64,000 bases of DNA from Methylotuvimicrobium sp018830325 (GCF_044788715.1 NZ_CP173170.1:4402001-4466000), one strand, 5' to 3'. Shown: positions 25,667-34,911, counted from the stretch's first letter. The notes: generated from the letters alone by a model not told the origin. Program-made: numbers and translations.

Positions 25667-26449
25667 ATGCTGCATTTCTTACAACAATTGGGCTCATCGA
25701 CCCGCACCAATTTCGCCAAACTCGGTCGAGCCACGTTCTTTCTCGGCCACACGTTGACCGGTATTGTGGATGTTGCACTAAGACCCAGGTTGCTGCTTAA
25801 CCAACTTCATTCGGTCGGCGTACTGACCTTCTTGATCATAACGATCTCCGGCCTGTTCGTCGGCATGGTCTTAGGGCTTCAGGGTTACAACATACTGTCG
25901 GATTTTGGTTCGGAAGAAGCACTTGGCATCATGGTCGCCGCATCACTAGTTAGAGAACTAGGCCCTGTGGTTACCGCATTGCTGTTCGCCGGACGCGCTG
26001 GTTCCGCCCTAACTGCCGAAATCGGCCTGATGAAAGCGACCGAACAGTTATCCGGCATGGAAATGATGGCGGTCGACCCGGTCAACCGCATCATTTCACC
26101 ACGCTTTTTCGCGGGGTTCCTATCGATGCCCCTGTTGGCGGCATTATTCAGCATGGTCGGCATTCTTGGCGGGCATATGGTTGGCGTCGGGCTGCTCGGT
26201 GTCGATGACGGCTCTTATTGGTCGCAAATGCAAGCGAACCTGGATTTTTATGACGATATTGTCAACGGCGTCATTAAAAGCATAGTCTTCGGTTTTGCCG
26301 CCACTTGGATCGCATTATTCGAAGGTTACGATGCCGTACCGACCGCGGAAGGCGTTAGCCGAGCGACGACTCGCACCGTGGTCAATTCCGCATTCGCCAT
26401 ACTCGGTCTGGACTTTATTTTAACCGCCATGATGTTTGGAGACATTTAG
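25667..26449 (+). CDS. mlaE: Phospholipid ABC transporter permease MlaE
   Basis: The 260-residue inner-membrane permease has the MlaE family features FVGMVLGLQGYNILSDFG, SLVRELGPVVTALLFAGRAG, a coupling-helix region (TAEIGLMKATEQLSGMEMM) and five to six hydrophobic segments. It starts one base after the mlaF stop codon and overlaps nothing, within a tight mlaFEDB operon. Confidence 0.95.
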   Translation: MLHFLQQLGSSTRTNFAKLGRATFFLGHTLTGIVDVALRPRLLLNQLHSVGVLTFLIITISGLFVGMVLGLQGYNILSDFGSEEALGIMVAASLVRELGPVVTALLFAGRAGSALTAEIGLMKATEQLSGMEMMAVDPVNRIISPRFFAGFLSMPLLAALFSMVGILGGHMVGVGLLGVDDGSYWSQMQANLDFYDDIVNGVIKSIVFGFAATWIALFEGYDAVPTAEGVSRATTRTVVNSAFAILGLDFILTAMMFGDI

Positions 26450-26450
26450 C

Positions 26451-26912
26451 ATGCAGCATACCCGCACCCAGGATACATTGGTCGGACTGTTCGTCGCGGC
26501 CGGTATCGTCGCCCTATTTTTTCTGTCTTTGCAAGTCAGTAATATTCGATCCTTCATGCCCGCTGATACCTATGTCATCACCGCGCGTTTTAGCAATTCA
26601 GGCGGCCTTAAAGTAAAATCTCCGGTCTCGGTCGCGGGCGTTCGAATCGGTCGCGTTAGCAACATCTATATCGATAAAGAGACTTACGAATCGGTCGTGG
26701 AAATGAGCATCGAATCGAAATACGATACTTTACCGGAGGATTCCTCGGCTACGATCTACACTGCGGGACTTTTAGGCGAACAATACATCAACCTCGACCC
26801 AGGCGGCTCTTTCGATTATCTAAAAAACGGCGGACGAATCGAAATCACGCAATCCGCAATCGTACTGGAGGAAGTGATAGGCCGATTCTTGTTCCAAAAA
26901 GCGGAAGAATAA
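26451..26912 (+). CDS. mlaD: MCE-domain lipid-binding protein MlaD
   Basis: MlaD forms a hexameric ring anchored in the inner membrane that receives phospholipids. From the ATG right after the mlaE stop codon it is 153 residues: a transmembrane helix (LVGLFVAAGIVALFFLSL) and one MCE domain (VITARFSNSGGLKVKSPVSV, VAGVRIGRVSNIYID). The pore-loop region YTAGLLGEQYINLDPGG is followed by a short tail. Confidence 0.95.
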   Translation: MQHTRTQDTLVGLFVAAGIVALFFLSLQVSNIRSFMPADTYVITARFSNSGGLKVKSPVSVAGVRIGRVSNIYIDKETYESVVEMSIESKYDTLPEDSSATIYTAGLLGEQYINLDPGGSFDYLKNGGRIEITQSAIVLEEVIGRFLFQKAEE

Positions 26913-26915
26913 ACG

Positions 26916-27230
26916 GTGAGCACGATTAGTATCACCCAACAAAGCCCCGGCATATTTTCTGTAGCAGGCGATCTAACCTTCGTCAGCATCGATAAAAAAA
27001 CCGTCGAATCGTTAGCATTTTTAAAGTCGGCACAATCGGTAACCATCGATCTTACGGAGGTAACGAACACTGACAGTGGCGGCTTGGCATTATTGATCGA
27101 GTGGGTTAAATTCGCCCGCGGCAACCGGGTTGAACTTAAATTCCGAAACATCCCCGAACAACTTTTGACACTGGCAAAATTAAGCGGCCTGGAAACAACC
27201 GAATACTTTGCCGCCGCCCTGCCCGAATAG
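26916..27230 (+). CDS. mlaB: STAS-domain protein MlaB
   Basis: This 104-residue STAS protein, starting at a GTG, binds MlaF and is needed for activity of the Mla complex. The conserved STAS loop is DLTEVTNTDSGGLALLIEW, with the Thr/Ser that can be phosphorylated in related proteins. It follows mlaD by three bases. The mlaC gene for the periplasmic shuttle, which in Escherichia coli lies between mlaD and mlaB, is missing here, as is the BolA-like gene often found before murA. Confidence 0.9.
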   Translation: MSTISITQQSPGIFSVAGDLTFVSIDKKTVESLAFLKSAQSVTIDLTEVTNTDSGGLALLIEWVKFARGNRVELKFRNIPEQLLTLAKLSGLETTEYFAAALPE

Positions 27231-27263
27231 GCGCTTAACCTGTTATATGAGAACACACAGTCC

Positions 27264-28529
27264 ATGGATAAATTACTGATCAAAGGCGGCGTTCAACTCT
27301 CCGGAGAACTGCGCATTTCCGGCGCTAAAAACGCAGCCCTGCCGATCATGGCCGCCACACTGCTTTCGGACCAACCGGTCAACCTTGGCAATATCCCTCA
27401 TTTGCATGACATCACCACCACGATGGAATTGCTCGGCCGCATGGGCGTTCAATTGATGGTCGATGAAAAAATGAATATCGAAATCGACAGCCGTTCGATT
27501 ACCAATTTCGAGGCGCCCTACGAACTGGTCAGAACAATGCGGGCATCGATTCTGGTGCTCGGCCCCCTGCTGTCAAGATTCGGCGAAGCACATGTCTCGC
27601 TTCCCGGTGGATGTGCGATTGGTACGCGTCCGGTCGATATACACCTTGACGGTCTTGCCAAAATGGGTGCCGACATAAAAGTCGAAGGCGGCTTTATCCA
27701 TGCCAAAGTCGATCGTCTAAAAGGCTGCCGATTGGTGCTCGAACAAGTCACCGTGACCGGCACTGAAAACTTATTGATGGCGGCAACGCTAGCCGAGGGA
27801 ACGACGATTATCGAAAATGCGGCGAGAGAACCTGAAGTTTCCGACCTTGCGCACTTTTTGAATGCGCTGGGCGCACGCATCAAAGGCATCGGTACCGATA
27901 TCCTTGAAATCGAAGGCGTCGATAGACTGGGTAAAAAAGACCTTCACTACACCATCATGCCGGACCGTATCGAAACCGGCACTTATCTGATCGCCGCCGC
28001 CATTACCCGCGGCAAAGTTAAACTAAAAAGCACCCGTACCGACATTCTTGACGCCGTTCTCTCGAAGCTAACGGAAGCGGGTGCCGAAATCACAACAGGT
28101 CCCGACTGGATTGCATTGGACATGCACGGCAAACGACCGAAAGCCGTCTCGGTGCGCACGGCGCCTTATCCGGCATTTCCAACCGACATGCAAGCGCAAT
28201 TCACCGCGATGAATACGATTGCCGAAGGCGTCGGCATCGTGACCGAAACGATCTTCGAAAACCGTTACATGCATATCCAGGAAATGCAGCGCATGGGCGC
28301 CAATATCAGACTGGAATCCAACACTGCGATTTGCTCCGGCGTCGACAAACTAACCGGAGCTCCGGTCATGGCAACCGACCTGCGCGCCTCGGCCGGATTG
28401 GTCTTGGCCGCATTAGCCGCCGAAGGCGAAACGCTGGTCGACCGAATCTATCATATCGACCGTGGCTACGACCATATCGAAGAAAAACTGTCACAACTCG
28501 GCGCGATCATTCGCCGTGTTCCAAACTAA
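27264..28529 (+). CDS. murA: UDP-N-acetylglucosamine 1-carboxyvinyltransferase
   Basis: MurA transfers enolpyruvate from PEP to UDP-GlcNAc, the first committed step of peptidoglycan synthesis, and is the fosfomycin target. The 421-residue product has the N-terminal KGGVQLSGELRISGAKNAAL (Lys and Asn of the active site) and the catalytic Cys loop LPGGCAIGTRPVD. The later YPAFPTDMQAQF and ENRYMH motifs are also present. Because the loop has Cys and not Asp, fosfomycin sensitivity would be expected. Confidence 0.97.
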   Translation: MDKLLIKGGVQLSGELRISGAKNAALPIMAATLLSDQPVNLGNIPHLHDITTTMELLGRMGVQLMVDEKMNIEIDSRSITNFEAPYELVRTMRASILVLGPLLSRFGEAHVSLPGGCAIGTRPVDIHLDGLAKMGADIKVEGGFIHAKVDRLKGCRLVLEQVTVTGTENLLMAATLAEGTTIIENAAREPEVSDLAHFLNALGARIKGIGTDILEIEGVDRLGKKDLHYTIMPDRIETGTYLIAAAITRGKVKLKSTRTDILDAVLSKLTEAGAEITTGPDWIALDMHGKRPKAVSVRTAPYPAFPTDMQAQFTAMNTIAEGVGIVTETIFENRYMHIQEMQRMGANIRLESNTAICSGVDKLTGAPVMATDLRASAGLVLAALAAEGETLVDRIYHIDRGYDHIEEKLSQLGAIIRRVPN

Positions 28530-28538
28530 GGTTTTAAC

Positions 28539-29165
28539 ATGTTAACTATCGCCGTATCGAAAGGCCGAATCTACGAAGAAGCACTGCCTTTACTGGAAGA
28601 GGCCGGCATCCGTCCGGTCGACGATCCGAAAACCAGCCGCAAATTGATTTTGCAAACCACCCGTGACGATGTGCAATTGGTGATTATCCGCGCCACCGAT
28701 GTCCCGACTTTCGTCGAATACGGCGCGGCCGACATGGGTATCGCCGGCAAAGACGTCCTGCTCGAACACGGAGCTGAAAGCCTTTACGAGCCATTGGATT
28801 TGAATATTGCAACCTGCCGGCTGATGACAGCGGCCCATAAAGACGCGCCGAAAATTACCCGCCGCGTGCGCGTTGCGACTAAGTATGTCAAAACCGCCAA
28901 GAAATATTTCGCCGAACTGGGCATACAAGCCGACATCATCAAACTTTACGGATCGATGGAGCTTGCGCCATTGGTCGGTCTCGCCGACTGCATCGTCGAC
29001 CTGGTCGATACCGGCAACACCCTAAAAGCCAACGGACTCGAGCCGCGCGACTTGATCATGAATATCAGTTCGAGACTGGTCGTCAATAAAGCCGCAATGA
29101 AGATGAAACATCAAGCCATCCAATCCCTGCTCGACCAATTCGAAAAAACCCTGGCCAAGAGGTAA
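28539..29165 (+). CDS. hisG: ATP phosphoribosyltransferase, short form HisG
   Basis: HisG joins ATP and PRPP in the first step of histidine synthesis. The product is 208 residues, the short form that lacks the C-terminal regulatory domain and works with a HisZ subunit. Recognisable stretches are AVSKGRIYEEALPLLEEAGI, GAADMGIAGKDVL and the PRPP-binding DLVDTGNTLKANGL. No hisZ gene is in the window, so it must be elsewhere if the family rule holds. Confidence 0.96.
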   Translation: MLTIAVSKGRIYEEALPLLEEAGIRPVDDPKTSRKLILQTTRDDVQLVIIRATDVPTFVEYGAADMGIAGKDVLLEHGAESLYEPLDLNIATCRLMTAAHKDAPKITRRVRVATKYVKTAKKYFAELGIQADIIKLYGSMELAPLVGLADCIVDLVDTGNTLKANGLEPRDLIMNISSRLVVNKAAMKMKHQAIQSLLDQFEKTLAKR

Positions 29166-29169
29166 CTCC

Positions 29170-30477
29170 ATGACCGATTTTTCAATAAACCGACTCGATA
29201 CCGTCGACTTGGATTTCGAACGCCGCCTGAAATCCTTGCTGGATTGGAACGAACAAGACGACTTCGAGATTCAAAAGCAAGTCTTAGATATCATTGCCGC
29301 CGTCAAAAAGTCGGGCGATCAAGCCGTCATCGATTATACGAATCGCTTCGACCGACGCAGCATTCAGGCGGCAAACGAACTAGAAATCAACAAGGAAACC
29401 CTAAAAACCGCTTGGGACAAACTGCCAAGTGCGCAAGCCGAAGCTCTCGATACCGCCGCGCGGCGAATTCGCGCTTATGCCGAAAAACAAACCATGGCAT
29501 CCTGGCAATTCAGCGAAGAAGACGGCACCCTACTCGGCCAAAAAATCACCCCGTTGGACCGAGTCGGCCTTTATGTTCCGGGCGGCAAAGCCGCTTATCC
29601 ATCCTCGGTACTGATGAATGCAATACCGGCTAAAGTTGCCGGCGTTCCTGAATTAATCATGGTCGTGCCGACGCCTCTAGGCGAATCCAATCAGCTAGTA
29701 TTGGCAGCAGCTTATCTGGCCGGCGTCGACCGGGCTTTTTCGATCGGCGGCGCGCAAGCGGTCGCAGCGCTCGCATACGGCACCGAAACCGTTCCGGCCG
29801 TCTGCAAGATCGTCGGCCCCGGCAATATCTATGTCGCCACAGCGAAAAAAATGGTATTCGGTCAAGTCGGTATCGACATGATCGCGGGACCGTCCGAGAT
29901 ATTAATCATTTGCGACGGCCATACGGACCCGGACTGGATTGCGATGGACTTGTTTTCACAAGCCGAGCACGACGAAAATGCGCAATCGATCTTATTATCC
30001 GATAGCGCCGATTATTTAGACGCCGTTGAGCGCAGCATCTTAAAATTATTGCCTGAAATGGAACGAGCCGAAGTCATTAAAGCCTCGTTGTCCGGCCGTG
30101 GGGCACTCATCAAAACCGCCGACCTCGATGAAGCCGCCGAAATCGCCAATCGTATCGCACCGGAACATCTCGAATTGTCGGTCGCCGACCCGGACTCGCT
30201 GTGTGCGAAAATCCGCAATGCCGGCGCGATTTTCATGGGCCGCTATACCGCAGAAGCATTAGGAGATTATTGCGCGGGACCTAATCACGTGTTACCGACA
30301 TCCGGCACGGCAAAGTTTTCATCGCCGCTCGGCGTCTACGACTTTCAAAAACGTTCGAGCCTAATCAATTGTTCGGAAGCCGGCGCCGATACACTAGGCA
30401 AAACCGCCTCGATTTTAGCTCGCGGAGAAAGCTTAACCGCGCATGCTCGATCGGCGGAATATAGAATCAAATCGTAA
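29170..30477 (+). CDS. hisD: Histidinol dehydrogenase
   Basis: HisD oxidises L-histidinol to L-histidine in two NAD-dependent steps with a zinc ion. The 435-residue protein has the signature region IDMIAGPSEILIICD, the catalytic Glu-His pair in RIAPEHLEL, and zinc ligands in LFSQAEHDENAQ and GDYCAGPNHVLPT. The gene follows hisG by four bases and is clearly cotranscribed. Confidence 0.97.
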   Translation: MTDFSINRLDTVDLDFERRLKSLLDWNEQDDFEIQKQVLDIIAAVKKSGDQAVIDYTNRFDRRSIQAANELEINKETLKTAWDKLPSAQAEALDTAARRIRAYAEKQTMASWQFSEEDGTLLGQKITPLDRVGLYVPGGKAAYPSSVLMNAIPAKVAGVPELIMVVPTPLGESNQLVLAAAYLAGVDRAFSIGGAQAVAALAYGTETVPAVCKIVGPGNIYVATAKKMVFGQVGIDMIAGPSEILIICDGHTDPDWIAMDLFSQAEHDENAQSILLSDSADYLDAVERSILKLLPEMERAEVIKASLSGRGALIKTADLDEAAEIANRIAPEHLELSVADPDSLCAKIRNAGAIFMGRYTAEALGDYCAGPNHVLPTSGTAKFSSPLGVYDFQKRSSLINCSEAGADTLGKTASILARGESLTAHARSAEYRIKS

Positions 30478-30503
30478 CGACTCGGAATTGTCATATAAAT
30501 ACC

Positions 30504-30528
30504 CCGGATTCATAATATAAGAATCCGG
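30504..30528 (+). terminator. Hairpin after hisD
   Basis: CCGGATTC and GAATCCGG form an 8-bp stem around a 9-base loop in the 142-base gap between hisD and hisC. No T run follows, so it may attenuate or process the transcript and not end it. Confidence 0.4.
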
Positions 30529-30619
30529 TGCAATCCGTTAGATCGACATGGCCTTGATTTTTTATCGATTAACCTGCGACAAGCCCCAGCCATCACTCTG
30601 AATACCGTTGACTTGACTC

Positions 30620-31717
30620 ATGCCACAACCCCATTTTATTAGCTCTATTTTCCGTAAAGAAGTGCTGGACCTATCGGCCTATAAAGTCGCCGATGCCGGC
30701 CGACTGATCAAACTCGACGCAATGGAAAATCCTTATCGCTGGCCGGAACCGGTCATAAAAGAATGGCTCGACGTTATCAAAGAGGCCGAAATCAATCGCT
30801 ACCCGGATCCTGAAGCACGTAGGCTAAGCGCTACCCTGAAAAAGATCGATGGCATTTCCGGGAACTTAGAGATGCTGCTCGGCAATGGCTCGGACGAAAT
30901 CATACAGTTACTACTGATGGCCTTGCCGCCTCATGCAAAGGTACTATCGCCATCGCCGGGCTTCGTGATGTATCGACAACTGAGCCGATGCCTTGGCCTC
31001 GATTATATCGACATTCCCCTACAGTCCGGCGATTTCGACTTGGATTTGCCGGCCATGCTCGAGGCGATCGACAAACACCAGCCTTCGCTTATTTTTCTGG
31101 CCTACCCGAACAACCCCACCGGCAACCTGTTCAGCGAAACCTCTATTAGAAAAATTATCGAAGCCACTCCCGGACTGGTTGTTGTCGACGAAGCCTATGC
31201 GCCATTCACCGACAAGAGCTTTATCGACGTACTCGGCGAATATAGTAACTTGCTAGTGATGCGCACTCTCTCGAAACTCGGTTTGGCCGGACTTCGTCTT
31301 GGCTACATCGTTGGGGATGCCGCTATTATCGGCGAATTGAACAAAATCAGATTGCCTTACAACATCAATACACTAACTCAAATAACGGCCGAATTTGCTT
31401 TAAACAACAGCGATTTATTCAAGCAACAAACCGTACAAATTCGAAGCGAAAGAAGCCGTGTATTGCATGAGCTAGGTACAATCGAAGGCATTACTACCTA
31501 CCCGAGCGAAGCTAATTTCATTTTATTTAGAACGCCGCCCGATCAAGCCGTAGCGCTCTTCGAAACGCTTAAGACGAAAGGTATCTTAATCAAAAACCTG
31601 TCGCCTCAAGGAGGCCTCTTACTGGATTGCCTACGCGTTACGATCGGCACGCCCGATGAAAATGACGCCTTTTTACAAGCGTTATCTTCAAGCTTCGAAC
31701 AACTGAGAATTTCGTAA
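30620..31717 (+). CDS. hisC: Histidinol-phosphate aminotransferase
   Basis: HisC is the PLP enzyme that converts imidazole acetol phosphate to histidinol phosphate. The 365-residue fold-type I protein has LLGNGSDEIIQLLLMAL, the substrate loop FLAYPNNPTGN, the PLP-binding Asp in VVVDEAYAPF, and the Schiff-base Lys in TLSKLGLAGLRLGY. It lies 142 bases after hisD with a hairpin in between. The family includes related aromatic aminotransferases, but context supports HisC. Confidence 0.94.
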   Translation: MPQPHFISSIFRKEVLDLSAYKVADAGRLIKLDAMENPYRWPEPVIKEWLDVIKEAEINRYPDPEARRLSATLKKIDGISGNLEMLLGNGSDEIIQLLLMALPPHAKVLSPSPGFVMYRQLSRCLGLDYIDIPLQSGDFDLDLPAMLEAIDKHQPSLIFLAYPNNPTGNLFSETSIRKIIEATPGLVVVDEAYAPFTDKSFIDVLGEYSNLLVMRTLSKLGLAGLRLGYIVGDAAIIGELNKIRLPYNINTLTQITAEFALNNSDLFKQQTVQIRSERSRVLHELGTIEGITTYPSEANFILFRTPPDQAVALFETLKTKGILIKNLSPQGGLLLDCLRVTIGTPDENDAFLQALSSSFEQLRIS

Positions 31718-31844
31718 CAAATACATCCATCGTAGACGCTGGATATAACTGCTTCAAATTCCGCTAACTATAATGGTATATTGCCATGTCGAAAACTATA
31801 AAAATCAAGTATACGAGGCTTAGCCTTTACCAGGAGTGCAATAA

Positions 31845-32444
31845 ATGAATATTGAAGGCGTCGATAAATCCAAGCGCCAGTTTCTAACCTCGGCGCTGAC
31901 CGTGGTCGGAGCTGTCGGTACCGGCTATATTGCGGTTCCCTTTCTCGCGCAAATGCAACCCAGCACAAAAGCTATGGCCGCAGGCGCGCCGGTCACCGTC
32001 GATATCAGTAAAATGGAACCGGGACAGCTAATCCGTGTTGCTTGGCGCGGTAAACCGGTTTGGCTGCTTAACCGCACGCCGGAAGTGCTGGAAACACTGA
32101 AAACATTGGACGACCAACTCAGAGACCCTCAGTCTTCAGAATCCATACAACCGGTGTACACCAAAAACCCTACTCGCGCATTGAAACCGGAAATTTTTGT
32201 TGCCGTCGGCTTATGCACGCATTTGGGCTGTTCGCCCACCTTCCGGCCTGAAATCGCACCGGCCGACTTGGGACCCGACTGGAAAGGCGGTTTTTTCTGC
32301 CCTTGCCACGGTTCTTGGTTCGATCTGGCCGGTCGGGTTTTTCGTGGTGTACCGGCTCCGACCAACCTTGAAATTCCACCCTATCGCTATATTAGCGAAA
32401 CTCAGATCATCATTGGCGAAGACACCGTGGAGACAAGCGTATGA
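31845..32444 (+). CDS. petA: Cytochrome bc1 Rieske iron-sulfur subunit
   Basis: This 199-residue subunit passes electrons from quinol to cytochrome c1. The N-terminus KSKRQFLTSALTVVGAVGTG is a short anchor helix and probable twin-arginine-type signal (a KR pair in place of RR). The cluster ligands lie in CTHLGC and CPCHGSWFD. The gene overlaps petB by four bases (GTATGA), the start of a petABC operon. An upstream TATAAT at 31770-31775 may be the -10 element; I do not see a convincing -35. Confidence 0.95.
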   Translation: MNIEGVDKSKRQFLTSALTVVGAVGTGYIAVPFLAQMQPSTKAMAAGAPVTVDISKMEPGQLIRVAWRGKPVWLLNRTPEVLETLKTLDDQLRDPQSSESIQPVYTKNPTRALKPEIFVAVGLCTHLGCSPTFRPEIAPADLGPDWKGGFFCPCHGSWFDLAGRVFRGVPAPTNLEIPPYRYISETQIIIGEDTVETSV

Positions 32445-33829
32445 AAACGAACCGCTGGACTGACTGTGGCAACTGGGTACTGGATCGTTTTCCGCTGACA
32501 AAGTTCTGGAACGAACACATGGCGCATTATTATGCGCCCAAGAATTTTAACTTTTGGTATTTTTTCGGCTCGCTCGCCTTGCTGGTGTTGGTCAATCAAT
32601 TCGTTACCGGCATTCTGCTGACGATGAACTACAAACCGGACGCCAAATTGGCCTTCGACTCGGTCGAATACATCATGCGCGAGGTTCATTGGGGCTGGTT
32701 AATCCGCTACATGCACTCGACCGGTGCTTCGGCATTTTTCATCGTGATCTATCTGCATATGTTTAGGGGCTTACTATACGGTTCTTTTAAACAGCCTCGC
32801 GAACTGATCTGGATTTTCGGCATGCTTCTGTTTGTCGCTTTGATGGCCGAAGCGTTCATGGGCTACTTGCTTCCTTGGGGACAAATGTCTTATTGGGGAG
32901 CCCAAGTCATCATTTCGCTATTCAGCGCGATCCCTGTCGTCGGAGAAGAACTGTCATTATGGATCAGGGGCGACTATGTCGTATCCGATGCAACACTGAA
33001 CCGATTCTTTGCCTTTCACGTCATCGCAGTACCTTTGGTTCTGGTATTGCTGGTATTGCTGCATATCATCGCATTACACGAAGTCGGCTCGAATAACCCG
33101 GACGGCATCGACATCAAAAAACACAAGGATGCCAACGGAATACCCTTGGACGGCATTCCATTCCACCCTTACTACACTGTCAAAGACTTGGTCGGCTTCG
33201 CGGTCTTCATGTTCTTTTTTGCAGTCGTTATTTTTTATATGCCGGAACTGGGAGGGTTCTTCCTCGAACACGCCAATTTCATACCTGCCGATCCATTGAA
33301 AACGCCGGAACATATCGCTCCGGTCTGGTATTTCACCCCCTTCTACGCGATTCTGCGCGCGGTTCCGGATAAGTTTGCCGGCGTCATTGCGATGGGTGGC
33401 TCCATTGTCGTGCTGTTTCTATTGCCATGGTTGGACCGCAGCGAAGTCAGATCCATCCGTTATCGCGGAGGCATCTATAAAAAAGCGCTTCTACTTTTCG
33501 TAATTAGCTTTATCGGCCTAGGCTATCTGGGCACACAACCTGCAACGCCCAGCGCTACCGCCGTCGCACGCGTTTTGACGGCGATTTATTTCGGCTTTTT
33601 CCTACTCATGCCGATTTACACCCGCTGGGAAAAAACCAAGCCTGTACCGGATCGTCTAACCGAACAACCTAGCCTCGAGGATCGAATACCGGATCTTGTT
33701 GAAACTTTCAATGAAGTCACGGTGAAAACCGAGGGCAAATCCGGCTTATTCAGCAGAAAACTCAATTACCAAGGGTTATCCGCCGTTAGCATCCGTTTTT
33801 TAAAAAGAATTAAAGGCAGCTTGGATTAA
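32441..33829 (+). CDS. petB: Cytochrome b of the bc1 complex
   Basis: This 462-residue membrane protein carries haems bL and bH and both quinone sites. Haem ligands are the His residues in YMHSTGASAFFIVIYLHMF and in FHVIAVPLVLVLLVLLHI. The Qo-site motif reads PVWY (in HIAPVWYFTPFYAIL) where mitochondria and many alphaproteobacteria have PEWY. The C-terminal part has the additional helices of the proteobacterial single-polypeptide form and a hydrophilic tail of about 60 residues. Confidence 0.97.
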   Translation: MKTNRWTDCGNWVLDRFPLTKFWNEHMAHYYAPKNFNFWYFFGSLALLVLVNQFVTGILLTMNYKPDAKLAFDSVEYIMREVHWGWLIRYMHSTGASAFFIVIYLHMFRGLLYGSFKQPRELIWIFGMLLFVALMAEAFMGYLLPWGQMSYWGAQVIISLFSAIPVVGEELSLWIRGDYVVSDATLNRFFAFHVIAVPLVLVLLVLLHIIALHEVGSNNPDGIDIKKHKDANGIPLDGIPFHPYYTVKDLVGFAVFMFFFAVVIFYMPELGGFFLEHANFIPADPLKTPEHIAPVWYFTPFYAILRAVPDKFAGVIAMGGSIVVLFLLPWLDRSEVRSIRYRGGIYKKALLLFVISFIGLGYLGTQPATPSATAVARVLTAIYFGFFLLMPIYTRWEKTKPVPDRLTEQPSLEDRIPDLVETFNEVTVKTEGKSGLFSRKLNYQGLSAVSIRFLKRIKGSLD

Positions 33830-33834
33830 TAATT

Positions 33835-34557
33835 ATGAAAAGACTACTCAATACCTTGATACTGTTGTCGCTGCCTTTCGGCGTTTTCGCCGGAGGTGGT
33901 GTCAAACTTCAGAGCGCGGATTTCGACCTCAGCGATAAAAGCTCCTTGCAGCGCGGCGCAAAACATTTTGTGACCTATTGTTTAGGGTGCCATTCTGCAA
34001 AACATATCCGATACCTTAGGATAGCGCTCGACTTCGATATTGAAAAAGATAAGGTGCTCAAGGATATCGCCCCTGAAGGCGCCAACATCTATGACAAAAT
34101 GAATTCGGCGATGAACGCTCATGACGCCGAAAAATGGTTCGGCATCATGCCGCCCGACTTATCGCTGATTTCACGGTCACGCGGACCGGATTGGCTTTAC
34201 AGTTATTTGAAAGGCTTTTATTCCGACTCCTCCAAGCCTCTCGGCGTCAATAATGTCGTTTTTCCGGATGTTGGCATGCCGAACGTTTTATGGCAATTGC
34301 AAGGCGAACAAAAACCGGTTTTCAAAAAAGACGGCGACCAACAAGTCATCGACAAACTGGTTACCGAAATTCCAGGACAACTTCCGGAAAAAGATTTTGA
34401 TCGCATGATTAACGACCTAGTCAATTTCCTTGTTTACGTTGGAGAGCCTGGACAGCTCGAGCGGCGAAGCATGGGCAAATATGTTTTGTTTTTCATTTTC
34501 ATGATTTTCATACTTGCCTATCTATTAAAACGCGAGTATTGGAAGGACATTCATTAA
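33835..34557 (+). CDS. petC: Cytochrome c1
   Basis: The 240-residue subunit has a cleavable signal peptide (LLNTLILLSLPFGVFAGG), the haem-binding CLGCH near residue 50, and a C-terminal transmembrane anchor (YVLFFIFMIFILAYLL) that leaves KREYWKDIH in the cytoplasm. It accepts electrons from the Rieske subunit and passes them to soluble cytochrome c. It is the last gene of the petABC operon. Confidence 0.96.
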   Translation: MKRLLNTLILLSLPFGVFAGGGVKLQSADFDLSDKSSLQRGAKHFVTYCLGCHSAKHIRYLRIALDFDIEKDKVLKDIAPEGANIYDKMNSAMNAHDAEKWFGIMPPDLSLISRSRGPDWLYSYLKGFYSDSSKPLGVNNVVFPDVGMPNVLWQLQGEQKPVFKKDGDQQVIDKLVTEIPGQLPEKDFDRMINDLVNFLVYVGEPGQLERRSMGKYVLFFIFMIFILAYLLKREYWKDIH

Positions 34558-34595
34558 TCCCCCCCATTCGTAAAACAGGGACGTTTTACCCGTAT

Positions 34596-34896
34596 TATAC
34601 TCATCGTAGATGAAAATTCGGCCTCGGGGTGCCCGTCAAAGGACGCCGTAAACCCAGCACCTAAACTATCCAAGACAATTAACCATGGCTAATGGGCTTT
34701 ATGGAATTCATCCAGCACCTAAATTAGCCATGATATTAAACATAGCCAATGGGCTATGGAATTTAGGTGCTGGATTTAGGTGCTGGGTAAATACGTCCAT
34801 GTAGGCTCTATGCCAGCTCCATGCTGGCAAAGCCTTTACGAGCACCCCGAGGCCCTCCTCCCCTGCACTGCCGAAATTTGAAGTGCGAAAGGTATA
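34596..34896 (+). repeat. Family-1 element interrupted by doubly nested family-4 elements
   Basis: The family-1 ends TATACTCATCGTAGAT and AAGTGCGAAAGGTATA are intact. At 34653-34787 sits a family-4 insertion (CCCAGCACC ... GGTGCTGGG) flanked by TAAA at 34649-34652 and 34788-34791. That insertion itself contains a second family-4 copy (CCAGCACCTAAATTAGCC ... AATTTAGGTGCTGG). The insertion point in family 1 is the same base as in the family-5 copy at 14205. The gap 34558-35259 has no gene; a family-3 unit follows at about 34912-34990. Confidence 0.8.
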
Positions 34897-34911
34897 CCTA
34901 TTGCCAACCGT

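Noticed and set aside
31747..31775. Full sigma-70 promoter before petA
   Set aside because: TATAAT at 31770-31775 is good, but I find no acceptable -35 at the right spacing, so it is mentioned only in the petA entry.
34648..34800. Possible CRISPR-like or att site from repeated CCCAGCACC motifs
   Set aside because: The copies are inverted ends of nested mini-elements with target duplications, not direct repeats with unique spacers; no integrase is near.
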